Shown here in pieces: positions 35,999-45,445 of a DNA stretch of 64,000 bases. Made by a program: the position numbers and the translations under genes. How positions within the stretch are numbered: the first letter of the stretch is position 1; each line of letters begins with the position of its first letter. The notes under the pieces were generated by a model. It had not been told where the DNA came from. It ran no database searches and worked only from the letters and a program-made list of their open reading frames with translations. This DNA is from Crocinitomicaceae bacterium (GTDB lineage Bacteria > Bacteroidota > Bacteroidia > Flavobacteriales_D > Crocinitomicaceae), in NCBI GenBank assembly GCA_020436025.1, contig JAGQYP010000012.1:1-64000 (forward strand), read 5' to 3'.

Positions 35999-36958
35999 AT
36001 GGCAAACTACTTGGATTTTGAAGAACCTTTAAAAGATCTTTACGAGGAGATCGAAAAGGTAAAAAGTGTAGAAGAGAAAACAGGTGTGAATGCCAACACC
36101 ACAGTTAAAGAACTGGAAACAAAATTAAAGGAGCAAACAAAAGAGATTTTTGAAAATCTGACTCCTTGGCAAAGAGTTCAATTGTCCAGACATCCGGACA
36201 GACCTTATACTTTAGATTATATTAAAGCGGTAACAGATGGAAACTTCCTTGAATTGCATGGTGATCGTAGTTTTAAAGATGATAAAGCCATGGTTGGGGG
36301 ATTCGGTGATGTGGATGGTAGATCTGTGATGTTTATTGGTCAACAAAAAGGAATCAATACCAAAATGCGTCAGTACCGAAATTTTGGTATGGCTAACCCT
36401 GAAGGTTATAGAAAAGCATTAAGATTGATGAAGTTGGCTGAAAAATTCAATAAGCCAATTGTGACTTTTATCGATACTCCTGGAGCCTATCCAGGATTGG
36501 AAGCTGAAGAAAGAGGTCAAGGTGAAGCCATTGCAAGAAATATTTATGAAATGATGCGACTTCAAGTACCAGTGATTTGTGTGATTATTGGTGAAGGTGC
36601 TTCTGGTGGTGCTTTAGGAATTGGAGTGGGAGATAGAGTATTGATGCTAGAAAATACTTGGTATTCGGTAATTTCTCCTGAATCTTGTTCTTCTATTTTA
36701 TGGAGAAACTGGGATAATAAGGAAAGAGCAGCAGAAGCTCTGAACTTGACTTCCAAGGACATGAACAAATTGAAGTTGGTGGATTCTATTATTAAAGAAC
36801 CACTCGGAGGAGCTCATAGAAAAAGAGAAGAAACTTATAAAAAGGTTAAAGGGGCCATTTTAAAAAGTTTAGAGGAATTGGATGCAATGAAACCGATGGA
36901 CAGAATGAATGCACGAATTGAGAAGTTCTGTCAAATGGGTGTCGTTTCTGAAGAGTAA
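35999..36958 (+). CDS. accA: Acetyl-CoA carboxylase carboxyltransferase subunit alpha
   Basis: A 319-residue AccA of normal length. It carries the family blocks [80 protein letters not shown] and [13 protein letters not shown]. With AccD it transfers carboxyl from biotin to acetyl-CoA, giving malonyl-CoA for fatty-acid synthesis. Single gene 70 bases after lnt, ended by a strong hairpin. Confidence 0.97.
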   Translation: MANYLDFEEPLKDLYEEIEKVKSVEEKTGVNANTTVKELETKLKEQTKEIFENLTPWQRVQLSRHPDRPYTLDYIKAVTDGNFLELHGDRSFKDDKAMVGGFGDVDGRSVMFIGQQKGINTKMRQYRNFGMANPEGYRKALRLMKLAEKFNKPIVTFIDTPGAYPGLEAEERGQGEAIARNIYEMMRLQVPVICVIIGEGASGGALGIGVGDRVLMLENTWYSVISPESCSSILWRNWDNKERAAEALNLTSKDMNKLKLVDSIIKEPLGGAHRKREETYKKVKGAILKSLEELDAMKPMDRMNARIEKFCQMGVVSEE

Positions 36959-36981
36959 GAATTCTCAAAATACTAGACATA

Positions 36982-37014
36982 AAAAAATGCTGTCCTATTG
37001 GAACAGCATTTTTT
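36982..37014 (+). terminator. accA terminator
   Basis: AAAAAATGCTGT pairs with ACAGCATTTTTT; the inner CC/GG pair closes a TATT loop. The T-run gives intrinsic termination for accA, and the A-run makes it usable for the minus-strand lipoprotein at 37053. Confidence 0.85.
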
Positions 37015-37052
37015 GTTAACTGAGTTTTGAATTTGAAACCAGGTATTTAACC

Positions 37053-37214
37053 CTATGCTTCCGCTGAAGCTTCGTTTAAGACCTTTTCGAAAGTGGTCTT
37101 AGTATCTTTAATGTCTTTCTTGCTATAGTTATACGAGTAAGCGTCACAAATTGAGTGTCCACAGCTCGTTAGTACAAATCCTCCTAGTAATACAAGTGCT
37201 ACAATCTTTTTCAT
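37053..37214 (-). CDS. Very small lipoprotein (53 residues)
   Basis: Found by reading the minus strand in the gap after accA. MKKIVALVLLGGFVLTSC is a clean lipoprotein signal with lipobox LTSC, followed by a 35-residue mature peptide (GHSICDAYSYNYSKKD...) carrying one further cysteine and a SYNYSKKDIKDTK segment. Similar tiny lipoproteins with a CDAYS-like start occur in Flavobacteriales, as far as I recall. Function unknown. It is convergent with accA and divergent from the sigma gene. Confidence 0.7.
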   Translation of the reverse strand: MKKIVALVLLGGFVLTSCGHSICDAYSYNYSKKDIKDTKTTFEKVLNEASAEA

Positions 37215-37574
37215 TTTATTTTGTTTTAGTTTTTTGTTCTGAGTTCTATCCTATAGGGAAGCACTTCATAAAATTCCACAAAAAAAAATTCACTTTTTTG
37301 AAACATTTTTTTAAAAGCCTTTATATATAAGGGTTTCAAGAGGTAAAAAGATCTTACATTTTTGAATTTTTATTTATTTGTCAACTGAGATTTTTTAGTT
37401 TTTAGGTGAAGTTTTATTCTTTTTTATCTATTTCTAGATCTATTTCATTTTGCAAGAATCTTTCAATTGCAACTCGACAATTTATTTTTCGTAAAAAAGA
37501 TGATTTCATTTTATGGAATTTGAGTATTTGATTCCCTATACATTATAAAGGAATATTCTTTTAAGAGTTTTGAA
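37215..37574. other. AT-rich intergenic region without a recognised gene
   Basis: About 360 bases between the divergent small lipoprotein and sigma-factor genes, very rich in T and A. It must carry both promoters, but no clean TTG/TAnnTTTG pair, hairpin, tRNA or reading frame with a plausible start was seen. Confidence 0.5.
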
Positions 37575-38144
37575 TTGATTTTACAGTTATTGAGAAATAC
37601 AAAAAAGTTGTCAGAAGAAAAGCTGATCGACCAATACCAAAAGAATGGTGATGTGGCATTGGTTGCTGAACTTTTTCAAAGGTATACACACCTTGTGGTG
37701 GCTGTGAATTCAAAGTATTTAAACTCTAAAGAAGATATTGAAGATGCTACAATGCAAGTGTTCGAGCTTTTAATTCAAGATTTGAAAAAACATGAAGTAA
37801 GAAACTTTAAAGCATGGTTGTATTCGGTTGTAAAAAACAATGCCCTCAAATTCAAAAAGCAAAACCAAGCTTTTACGGGTTTTGATGAAAATGAAGAAGA
37901 AACAATTGTGGGAGAGGAATTCGAAGGAGTTGAAAAACAAAAATTGGAATTGCAACTGGACCAATTAGAAATAAAAATGAAGGATCTGAAAGAGGATCAA
38001 AGAGAATGTTTGAAGCTCTTTTATTTGGAAAACAGGTCTTACAAAGAAATAACAGATATCACCGGACTGGATGAGAAAAAGGTGAAAAGCCACATCCAAA
38101 ACGGAAAACGAAAATTAAAAATCGAATTAGAAAAAGATAGTTAA
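37575..38144 (+). CDS. ECF-type RNA polymerase sigma factor
   Basis: A 189-residue sigma-70 family member. Region 2 is about 20-90 (DVALVAELFQRYTHLVVAVNSKYL...EDATMQVFELL) and region 4 about 125-185 (LEIKMKDLKEDQRECLKLFYLENRSYKEITDITGLDEKKVKSHIQNGKRKL), separated by an acidic linker. No in-frame ATG exists before region 2 and a stop lies upstream at 37521, so a TTG (37575, or 37590) must be the start. The next gene begins one base after the stop and encodes a membrane protein with an anti-sigma-like N-terminus, which is presumably its regulator. Confidence 0.85.
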   Translation: MILQLLRNTKKLSEEKLIDQYQKNGDVALVAELFQRYTHLVVAVNSKYLNSKEDIEDATMQVFELLIQDLKKHEVRNFKAWLYSVVKNNALKFKKQNQAFTGFDENEEETIVGEEFEGVEKQKLELQLDQLEIKMKDLKEDQRECLKLFYLENRSYKEITDITGLDEKKVKSHIQNGKRKLKIELEKDS

Positions 38145-38145
38145 A

Positions 38146-39201
38146 ATGTCTAAGCTGAATCAACAGAATATCATTCCAACACATGAGCAGTTTATGGCTT
38201 ATGTAAATGGAAATATGGCTTCGGAGGATAAGATTTCTTTCGAATCAGCCATGCAATCTGACGCTTTCTTAGCTGAAGCATTAGAAGGTTATCAGCAAAA
38301 AGCGGATTGGATCGGGTCGATCACTGCAAATGTGAACGCAGGAATCCAATCCAAATACCCTACTGGCAACGCTGGCAATATGAAATATATTTATATGTCA
38401 GTAGCCGCACTACTTGTTGTCGTACTTTCTATTGTATGGTTTAATCTTCCGGAAAAAGCAAATGAGAATATTGCTGAAACGGATCAGGCGGTTCAACCTA
38501 ATGCGGACCAAGAAGGTAAAGAAAAAGTAATCGTTAATTCTACTGAGAATTCAAACGAAGATCAAGAGTTTTATGAGAATGATAATAAAGAGGATTTTGT
38601 AACGGAAGATGAGCTAAAATCAGGAAATCACACCAATTCAAATGAAGCTTTTGTCGAGGATGAAAATCTGAATGAAAATTTTGAGGATGATTATAAAGAA
38701 GAAATCGTTGTCAATCTGAACAAGAAGAAAACAGATCCAAAAATCGAAGAAAAAAATGCGGTTTTAGGTCAAGCACGATTAGCAGTGTTGAATGTTGCAA
38801 TTGGGATCAAAGAACACCCGATGCTAGATACAAAACAAAAGACTAAAATTGTAGATGGTCAGGTGGTTACAGTGGATAAAACAAAAAACAATCCAAATTA
38901 TAATCAGGATGATTTGCCTAGCTATTACGGTGGAGACGACGCATTACTAGCTGAGATCAAAGGGTCGATTAAACCTGTGACGGTACAGTTGGATTCAAAA
39001 TACGATAGAGTAATCGGATTTGACTTTGAAGTGGGGTCAGACGGTAAAGTGGATGCCAAAACGCTCAACTTCAAAGGGAACCCTTATCCACAAATAAAAA
39101 CTCAGATTGAGACAATGATAAAAAACTTCCCGATGTTCATTCCGGGCAAAGCCAGTGGGAAAAAAGGAAGGATCCGCTATGGAATCATGTTGAAATATTA
39201 A
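38146..39201 (+). CDS. Probable anti-sigma factor with single membrane segment and TonB-like C-terminal domain
   Basis: A 351-residue protein: cytoplasmic N-terminus (1-78) with the THEQFMAYVNGNMASEDKISFE pattern of anti-sigma factors, one membrane segment (81-99), a very acidic linker (about 100-195), and a C-terminal domain. The last part (about 265-351, PVTVQLDSKYDRVIGFDFEV...YPQIKTQIETMIKNFPMFIPGK) resembles TonB C-terminal domains of Bacteroidota energy-transducing proteins. The domain could sense an envelope protein. It starts one base after the sigma-factor stop. Anti-sigma function is inferred from the pairing. Confidence 0.72.
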   Translation: MSKLNQQNIIPTHEQFMAYVNGNMASEDKISFESAMQSDAFLAEALEGYQQKADWIGSITANVNAGIQSKYPTGNAGNMKYIYMSVAALLVVVLSIVWFNLPEKANENIAETDQAVQPNADQEGKEKVIVNSTENSNEDQEFYENDNKEDFVTEDELKSGNHTNSNEAFVEDENLNENFEDDYKEEIVVNLNKKKTDPKIEEKNAVLGQARLAVLNVAIGIKEHPMLDTKQKTKIVDGQVVTVDKTKNNPNYNQDDLPSYYGGDDALLAEIKGSIKPVTVQLDSKYDRVIGFDFEVGSDGKVDAKTLNFKGNPYPQIKTQIETMIKNFPMFIPGKASGKKGRIRYGIMLKY

Positions 39202-39208
39202 AACCAAA

Positions 39209-39234
39209 AAAAAGCTCCCAATTGGGAGCTTTTT
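39209..39234 (+). terminator. Bidirectional terminator
   Basis: A perfect palindrome with 13-base arms (AAAAAGCTCCCAA and complement) between convergent stops. Each side has a T-run in its own direction. Confidence 0.9.
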
Positions 39235-39254
39235 CATTTTCACTAATTTCTTTG

Positions 39255-39629
39255 TTAGATATATTTTGAAAGAAATTCTCTCGTTTCAAAACTTTCTCCT
39301 TTGTATTTAATTTCCTTTACATCTAAAGAAACAAATAATCGGGTAACAATATTTTTATTTTCTTGTGAGATCCCTTTTAAGGTTACTTGAACTTTAATCA
39401 AATCTCCTTCTACAGAAGTTGTAACATTAAAGTGATTTGTGTAGTAATTTGCTTTTTCCGCAATGAATTTCTCAGTATACTCACTTGAATTTAGGTGAAA
39501 AACATACACTCCGTTGCTTCTATTGGTTGCATAAGTCTCAGAATTCTCACCAAAATTGGCAACTTTCTCCTGAGCAAAACTGAAAGTGAATGTAAATACA
39601 GATAGTAAAACGATGATAATATTTTTCAT
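39255..39629 (-). CDS. Small exported protein of unknown function
   Basis: A 124-residue protein with a signal peptide (MKNIIIVLLSVFTFTFSFAQ) ending at Gln, so a soluble periplasmic or secreted protein rather than a lipoprotein. The mature part has alternating strands (GVYVFHLNSSEYTEKFIAEK, FNVTTSVEGDLIKVQVTLKG). No family recognised. I start it at the signal peptide because the longer upstream reading has no function and includes intergenic DNA. Confidence 0.75.
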   Translation of the reverse strand: MKNIIIVLLSVFTFTFSFAQEKVANFGENSETYATNRSNGVYVFHLNSSEYTEKFIAEKANYYTNHFNVTTSVEGDLIKVQVTLKGISQENKNIVTRLFVSLDVKEIKYKGESFETREFLSKYI

Positions 39630-39722
39630 AATTGATAGTATATTTATAACTCCAAAACGAATATCGGAAAAAAAAAGTTGTTTCGGCAAAAAATTAATTT
39701 TTAATAAGATTTCATTCTTTTG

Positions 39723-40325
39723 ATGCTAAAATCATACCATACTGCAAATATTATTGAAGCCGGATGTGATGAGGCCGGAAGAGGATGTTTGGCAGGACCT
39801 GTTGTGGCGGCGGCTGTAGTTCTGCCGGAAAATTATAAAAACAAGATACTCAACGACTCCAAGCAACTTTCCGAGAAAAAAAGGAAGGAGTTAAAGAGTA
39901 TAATAGAAAAAGAGGCATTGGCTTTCGCAGTTTCATTCGTGAATCATAAAGAAATTGACGAATTGAATATCCTTAGGGCGAGCTTTACGGCCATGCACAG
40001 AGCCTTGGATCAATTAAAAATTAAGCCGGATCAAATTCTTGTGGATGGAAATAGATTTATCCCGTACCACGATATTCCTCACCATTGCATCGTTAAAGGA
40101 GATGGGAAATTTCTTTCCATTGCTGCTGCTTCGATTTTAGCCAAAACCTACAGAGATGAATACATGGAAGAATTGCATCAAAAATATCCTGATTATGCAT
40201 GGGATAAAAACAAAGGATACCCAACCAAAGCTCACCGGGACGCAATTCGAAAAGTAGGGGCAAGCCCATTTCATAGAAGTTCTTTTAAATTGCTGCCTGA
40301 CGAGCAATTACAAATGGATTTTTGA
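39723..40325 (+). CDS. rnhB: Ribonuclease HII
   Basis: A 200-residue RNase HII, which cuts RNA in RNA-DNA hybrids and removes single ribonucleotides from DNA. The family start is GCDEAGRGCLAGPVVAAAVVLP (catalytic Asp16 and Glu17), with ILNDSKQLSEKKR, the ILVDGN block and the SIAAASILAKTYRDEYM signature. The protein is of normal length. I chose ATG 39723; a TTG three bases before it would add one residue. Probably monocistronic. Confidence 0.96.
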   Translation: MLKSYHTANIIEAGCDEAGRGCLAGPVVAAAVVLPENYKNKILNDSKQLSEKKRKELKSIIEKEALAFAVSFVNHKEIDELNILRASFTAMHRALDQLKIKPDQILVDGNRFIPYHDIPHHCIVKGDGKFLSIAAASILAKTYRDEYMEELHQKYPDYAWDKNKGYPTKAHRDAIRKVGASPFHRSSFKLLPDEQLQMDF

Positions 40326-40405
40326 TAAACATTGAGTTGTTTAATACTCTTTTTTCTTTTCTGATTCAGCAGACTTTTCTTTGGTAACTTAGTTTTTGCT
40401 TTAGT

Positions 40406-42823
40406 ATGAAGAAAATTGTCGTTATATCGATTGTGACTCTGGTGTCCGCCCTTGGTATCATCATTGGGATCTGGTATTTTAATTCCTTGTCTAAAATCAA
40501 CAAAAGCTTCTCCATTTTTGTAACGGAGGATGTTCAATTTATTGTTAAAACAGACAATCTAAATATGCTCAAGAAACATGTGCAAAACTCCGCAATTCAT
40601 GGGCATATGCAAGGAACCAAAAGCTTGGATGTTGGCTTCAAAAAATTACTTGAACTGGATTCGGTTTTTCATCACTTGAATACACCCTTCGAGTATTATA
40701 ATAACATGAAGTTCTATTGCATGATAGAAAATTCGGGGCATTCTTATTTGGTTATGGAAGCCCCTTATCAAATTGATCTGAAGAAATTTGGTGAATTACT
40801 TAAAGTGGATGTGGAGAATAAATTGGACGAACATATTTATACTTTCCATAAACAAAAAGTCTTTGTTATGGGAAGGTTTGCTGTTTTTTCTGATAACCTG
40901 GATTTTTTAAATAATATTAAAAGTCTAAAACAAATCCCTGAACTTGATCAATTGGATGCTTCTTTTGTTTCGGATGCCTATTGTCAGGCTTTTGAGAAAA
41001 AAGAGAATTGGCAGATTTTTGATATTCTGATTGAAAAGTCTTTTGTTCAATTGCCAGCTGTTTCTAAAGGAGCCGAATATGAATCCTATGGTAATTTTGA
41101 AGATCGTGAATTACTTTATTTCGTTCCAAAGGATATTGAAAACATGGAATGGGTTAAAAGCAAAAGCCCATTTTTAGAGATTCAAAAAATTTATCAGAAT
41201 AATGTGCAACTCGACCCCGAACTTACTTCTTGGGTAAATGGTTCGATTGCAAAGTTTGAAAATGCTCAAGGAAGTTATCTACTTATACGAGTTTCAGACC
41301 AAATGGCTCCTTCCGGACAACTCGAATCGGCAACGATTAGTAATTTGAATTTGGATACAGACTCACTTGAACATTTTAAAGTAAATGAGCATGTCGTTTA
41401 TCAATTTGATCCAGCCAAAAACTACAGCGAAATTTTTAATTCCACTGTGAAGTACAAATGGTATTCTGAAGTGTCAAGCTTTGTCATTTTTGCAGATTCT
41501 AGAACGGCAATGACCAATTATTTTGCTCAATTTGATCAAGGAGAACTTATAAATTTTGATGCTTCATTTAGCAGTTTCATGCAGTCCTTTCCTTCAAAAG
41601 CTAATTATTTAAAACTTGAGAGAAATCCAAAGCAAATAGATTACCCGGGAAGCATAAATCCTGAAAATATGCTTATGGCGAATTCTATTCTAATTTCGGA
41701 CAACCTCACTTTTAAAAACAGAGGCTACTTTCAATATGGGAATACAACTACACAAATTGTGGGAACCTCAACTGTTTTAGAGTTTCCTTTGCCCTTTAAT
41801 GTAGATGTTTTTATTCCAATAAGAGATCATATTGATGGTGGAAACAGCTATTTCTTGTCTTCCTCGGATGGTAATATTTCCTTTGTTGACAAGGACGGGA
41901 AGGAAAAATGGAAGGCGAAAGTCGATGGTAAAATAATTGGTACACCCAAGATCATAGATCTCTTTGGAAATAATAAAAAACAGATCATTTTCAATACAGA
42001 AACAAAATTGTATTTACTGGATATCAAAGGGAATAATGTAGAAAAATTCCCCTATGTCATTCCTGGAAAAGCTTCTAATTCTGTCTCTGTATTAGATTAC
42101 GATAAAAACAACAATTATCGTTTCATGGTTGCAACTCAAGACAAGAAAATTCTCAATATTGGTGAAGAAGGATTACCTGTGGAAGGATGGGAATTTAAAT
42201 CGACAGATGGCTTGGTAAAAGGGGATATCAATCATTTTATCATCAGTGGCAAAGATTATATTTTCTTCAGTGATGCCACAGGAAAAATCTTTATGCTGAA
42301 TAGAAGAGGGCAAGAAAGAATTGACGAACAGATAACTTCAAACAAACAGTATCAATATTTCCAGAAAGGAAAAGACATTCTATCAACCAGATTATTCTCA
42401 GTGACGCCTCAAAAGATCTACACAATTACTTTAGATGGGCATTCTGATTCCATTGATTTGGAAATAAGCAAACCTTATAAATTCATCGAGTTCAAAGATT
42501 TTGATGGGGATGGATTGAAGGAATTCATTTTCATTTCATCCGGATATATCAACATCATCAATCAGTTTGGACTTATCTCAAGACAAATACCTTCTCCATC
42601 AGAAAACGTCTCAAAAGTGGAGCTGATATATGAAAGTGGAAAACTTCAAAATATCGTTCTGTTTGATTATGTGAAAGAGGAGCTTAGTGTGGTGGACATC
42701 AATGGTTCTGTGATAGAAGGTTTCCCCGTGTCATGTAAAAAATATCTGGGAAGCTTTCAAAAAGATAAAAATATTGTAAATTGCATTGTTGATGAAAAGA
42801 ACGTTCGCTTAGTTCAAAACTAA
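40406..42823 (+). CDS. Large membrane-anchored protein with a C-terminal beta-propeller-like region
   Basis: An 805-residue protein with one N-terminal membrane segment (about 5-26) and no cleavage site, so the bulk is periplasmic. Residues about 30-450 have no recognised fold. From about 460 on there are repeated short strands with the D-K-D-G-K pattern (YFLSSSDGNISFVDKDGKEKWKAKV, KIIDLFGNNKKQIIF, FMLNRRGQERI, KDFDGDGLKEFIFISSGY), like PQQ or FG-GAP propellers. It precedes an OmpA-type protein by 14 bases and probably shares its transcript. Function unknown. Confidence 0.8.
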   Translation: MKKIVVISIVTLVSALGIIIGIWYFNSLSKINKSFSIFVTEDVQFIVKTDNLNMLKKHVQNSAIHGHMQGTKSLDVGFKKLLELDSVFHHLNTPFEYYNNMKFYCMIENSGHSYLVMEAPYQIDLKKFGELLKVDVENKLDEHIYTFHKQKVFVMGRFAVFSDNLDFLNNIKSLKQIPELDQLDASFVSDAYCQAFEKKENWQIFDILIEKSFVQLPAVSKGAEYESYGNFEDRELLYFVPKDIENMEWVKSKSPFLEIQKIYQNNVQLDPELTSWVNGSIAKFENAQGSYLLIRVSDQMAPSGQLESATISNLNLDTDSLEHFKVNEHVVYQFDPAKNYSEIFNSTVKYKWYSEVSSFVIFADSRTAMTNYFAQFDQGELINFDASFSSFMQSFPSKANYLKLERNPKQIDYPGSINPENMLMANSILISDNLTFKNRGYFQYGNTTTQIVGTSTVLEFPLPFNVDVFIPIRDHIDGGNSYFLSSSDGNISFVDKDGKEKWKAKVDGKIIGTPKIIDLFGNNKKQIIFNTETKLYLLDIKGNNVEKFPYVIPGKASNSVSVLDYDKNNNYRFMVATQDKKILNIGEEGLPVEGWEFKSTDGLVKGDINHFIISGKDYIFFSDATGKIFMLNRRGQERIDEQITSNKQYQYFQKGKDILSTRLFSVTPQKIYTITLDGHSDSIDLEISKPYKFIEFKDFDGDGLKEFIFISSGYINIINQFGLISRQIPSPSENVSKVELIYESGKLQNIVLFDYVKEELSVVDINGSVIEGFPVSCKKYLGSFQKDKNIVNCIVDEKNVRLVQN

Positions 42824-42837
42824 CTTTTTTGCTTGTT

Positions 42838-45354
42838 ATGAAAATTATAAAAACTACTCTGCTAGCCTTAGTTTCCTTATTTGTTATTCATTCAAAAACA
42901 CATGCGCAAGACTATATTGGATTGATGCAAAGTAATTATGCGGGTATCATGGGAGCCGATCTCCAACCTGCATCATTAGCGGATAACCGATTTGTTGTAG
43001 ATGTAAATGTGTTCAGTTTGAATATCTCCGCATTTCAGGATTACAAAAAGTATCCAGCCAAATATTTCGAAAAATGGTGGTGGAACCCTTCAGATACGAG
43101 CAAAAGATTCCAGTTTAATTACGATACCATGGAACTGGTGACGAACAAAAAGAATCGTGATCGTTCTATGTATACTTTCAATCAGATTGATGTCCTTAAT
43201 TTCATGTTTACGGTTAAGGAAAATAAAATTGGTATCGGAGCAGGAATTAAGATTCGATCAGTTGGAAATGCTAGTGGAATATCCCCTCAATTAATTGGTT
43301 TGGCTGAAACGGATTTTCAAGATTCAAGTCTTTGGTTTCAAAATTTGAATGAAATTAACTTAGGTGTATCTGCCATGGTATGGAACGAATACTTCTTCAA
43401 CTATGCTCAGGTGGTAATGGATAAAGACGAGCATTTCATGAAGGTGGGAGGACGTTTTAAATTTCTTCAAGGAATTGGTTCAGCCTACACTTTTACCGAA
43501 GATTTGAAATATGAGTTTATTAACGACTCAACGGCGATAAGCGTGAAAGGTAAATTCTCTTACGGTTACAATAAAGAATTACAAACTGCCATAGACGATA
43601 TTGAAAGTGGTGGATTCTCAGGTGTTCCAGCTTATATGGATTTAGTATTCAAAGGAAATAACTTCGGAGGAGGGGTAGACCTTGGAGTGGTGTATGAATG
43701 GAGACCGAAATGGAAGGACTATAAGTACGACATGGATGGGAGAACCAATCTATGGAGACAAGACAAGAATAAATATGTAATTAAAGCAGGGCTTGCTTTT
43801 ATTGATATAGGAGCCATTGGTTTTGAAAGAGGATTCCAGACAAGAGATTTTCTTGTGGATGAGGATTCATTGAATATCAACATTTTTGATGATGTTAAGG
43901 ACTTTTCAACTTTGGATTCCGTATTGATAAATAATTTCGATACGATTCCAGGTGAAAACAAATATGTGATGACTCTGCCAGCTACCTTGAGTCTTCAATT
44001 TGATTGGAATATTTGGAATGATTTCTACTTAAACGTAACCAGTAATATCGCTCTAAATGGCCCAAAATTTCCAAGAAGAGTTAACAGACCACATTCTGTA
44101 ACCATAACTCCAAGATATGATCATGCTTGGTTTGGGTTGGGTATTCCTTTAACTTGGAATTCTACTGCCGGGTTTAGAGCGGGATTCTCGTTAAGAGCAG
44201 GACCATTCTTCATTGGAACTTCCAATATGGGGGCCTTATTCAAATTTGGAAATCTTAGAGGTGCAGATATTTATGCGGGTGTAAGAGTTCCAATTCTTCA
44301 CGGTCACCCAAGAGATCGAGATGAGGATAAAGTATCCGACAAAAGAGATATGTGCGTTGAAAAACCAGGAATCTGGCAATTTAGAGGATGTCCAGATGCT
44401 GACTTAGACGGAATTCCTGATAAAGATGATATCTGTCCGGCTACTCCTGGTATCATTGAGTTCAAAGGATGCCCTGATACGGATGGAGATGGGATTCCTG
44501 ACAAAGAAGATGATTGTCCAGATGTTGCTGGTCTAAAAGAATTTAATGGATGTCCGGATACAGATGGTGATGGAATCACAGATGCACTTGATTCTTGTGT
44601 AACTGAGCCAGGTCCAAAAGAATTTAATGGATGTCCAGATAGAGATGGTGATGGAATTAAAGATGCTGATGACCTTTGTCCAGATCATCCAGGACCAATC
44701 GAAAATCAAGGATGTCCAGATACGGATGGAGATGGAATCTTTGATTATTTAGATGATTGTCCTACTGAGAAAGGTCCGAAAGAAAACCACGGTTGTCCTT
44801 GGCCTGATACAGATGGTGACGGATTGTTAGATAAAGATGATAGATGTCCGTACAAAGCAGGTCCAATTGCCAACCATGGATGTCCTTACTCGGATACAGA
44901 TAAGGATGGAATCATCGATTCTAAAGATGATTGTCCTATGACACCAGGTGTGGCTTCAACTGAGCCTGGAATGAATGGATGTCCTGTGATCGAGAAAGAG
45001 ATTGAAGAAATCTTGAAAACGGCGTTTGATAACCTTGAATTCCAAACTGCAAGAGCAATTATCCTTGAAGAATCATTTGCTTCATTGGATGAGCTTGCTG
45101 CAGTTCTTGCGAAAAAACCAAATTGGACATTGGTGATCGCTGGTCACACCGATAACCAAGGTGCTGCACAGTCTAACTTGATTCTGTCTAAGAAAAGAGC
45201 AGAAGCTGTAAAAGCTTACTTGGTAGAGAAAGGTGCAAACGGAGATAAATTAGTTGTTGAGTACTACGGTGAAACAAAACCAATTGCCGACAACAATACT
45301 CCTGAAGGAAGACAGAAAAACAGACGTGTGGAAATGACCATTAAGTTTGATTAA
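42838..45354 (+). CDS. DUF5723 / thrombospondin-type-3 repeat / OmpA-like outer-membrane protein
   Basis: An 838-residue protein in three parts. After a signal peptide ending THAQ comes a DUF5723-like barrel domain (about 25-480, DYIGLMQSNYAGIMGADLQPASLADNRF). Eight acidic, calcium-binding TSP3 repeats follow (about 490-720), of the form DTDGDGIPDKEDDCP...GCP. An OmpA-family peptidoglycan-binding domain ends the protein (about 725-838, VIAGHTDNQGAAQSNLILSKKRAEAV and PEGRQKNRRVEM). It would link the outer membrane to peptidoglycan. ATG 42838 starts at the signal peptide. It follows the propeller protein closely. Confidence 0.9.
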   Translation: MKIIKTTLLALVSLFVIHSKTHAQDYIGLMQSNYAGIMGADLQPASLADNRFVVDVNVFSLNISAFQDYKKYPAKYFEKWWWNPSDTSKRFQFNYDTMELVTNKKNRDRSMYTFNQIDVLNFMFTVKENKIGIGAGIKIRSVGNASGISPQLIGLAETDFQDSSLWFQNLNEINLGVSAMVWNEYFFNYAQVVMDKDEHFMKVGGRFKFLQGIGSAYTFTEDLKYEFINDSTAISVKGKFSYGYNKELQTAIDDIESGGFSGVPAYMDLVFKGNNFGGGVDLGVVYEWRPKWKDYKYDMDGRTNLWRQDKNKYVIKAGLAFIDIGAIGFERGFQTRDFLVDEDSLNINIFDDVKDFSTLDSVLINNFDTIPGENKYVMTLPATLSLQFDWNIWNDFYLNVTSNIALNGPKFPRRVNRPHSVTITPRYDHAWFGLGIPLTWNSTAGFRAGFSLRAGPFFIGTSNMGALFKFGNLRGADIYAGVRVPILHGHPRDRDEDKVSDKRDMCVEKPGIWQFRGCPDADLDGIPDKDDICPATPGIIEFKGCPDTDGDGIPDKEDDCPDVAGLKEFNGCPDTDGDGITDALDSCVTEPGPKEFNGCPDRDGDGIKDADDLCPDHPGPIENQGCPDTDGDGIFDYLDDCPTEKGPKENHGCPWPDTDGDGLLDKDDRCPYKAGPIANHGCPYSDTDKDGIIDSKDDCPMTPGVASTEPGMNGCPVIEKEIEEILKTAFDNLEFQTARAIILEESFASLDELAAVLAKKPNWTLVIAGHTDNQGAAQSNLILSKKRAEAVKAYLVEKGANGDKLVVEYYGETKPIADNNTPEGRQKNRRVEMTIKFD
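44318..44990 (+). repeat. Tandem TSP3-repeat coding region (eight units)
   Basis: Units of about 27-29 codons with the sequence D-x-D-x-D-G-(I/L)-x-D-x-x-D-x-C-P, closed by (G)CP. The middle five units are near-identical at DNA level (GGATGTCCAGATACGGATG and variants), so they may expand or contract by recombination. Confidence 0.85.
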
Positions 45355-45374
45355 TCATAAGATCTGAAAAATCG

Positions 45375-45407
45375 AAGCCCGAGTTCTGTAAAGAATTCGG
45401 GCTTTTT
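45375..45407 (+). terminator. Terminator of the OmpA-type gene
   Basis: AAGCCCGAGTTCT pairs with AGAATTCGGGCTT (one G-T pair), followed by TTTTTT. Confidence 0.85.
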
Positions 45408-45445
45408 TGTTACTTTTAAAAAACGAATCATTAACTATTATAAAC

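Noticed and set aside
44318..44990. DNA repeat as a recombination or mobile element
   Set aside because: It is explained by protein TSP3 repeats in frame within the OmpA-type gene.
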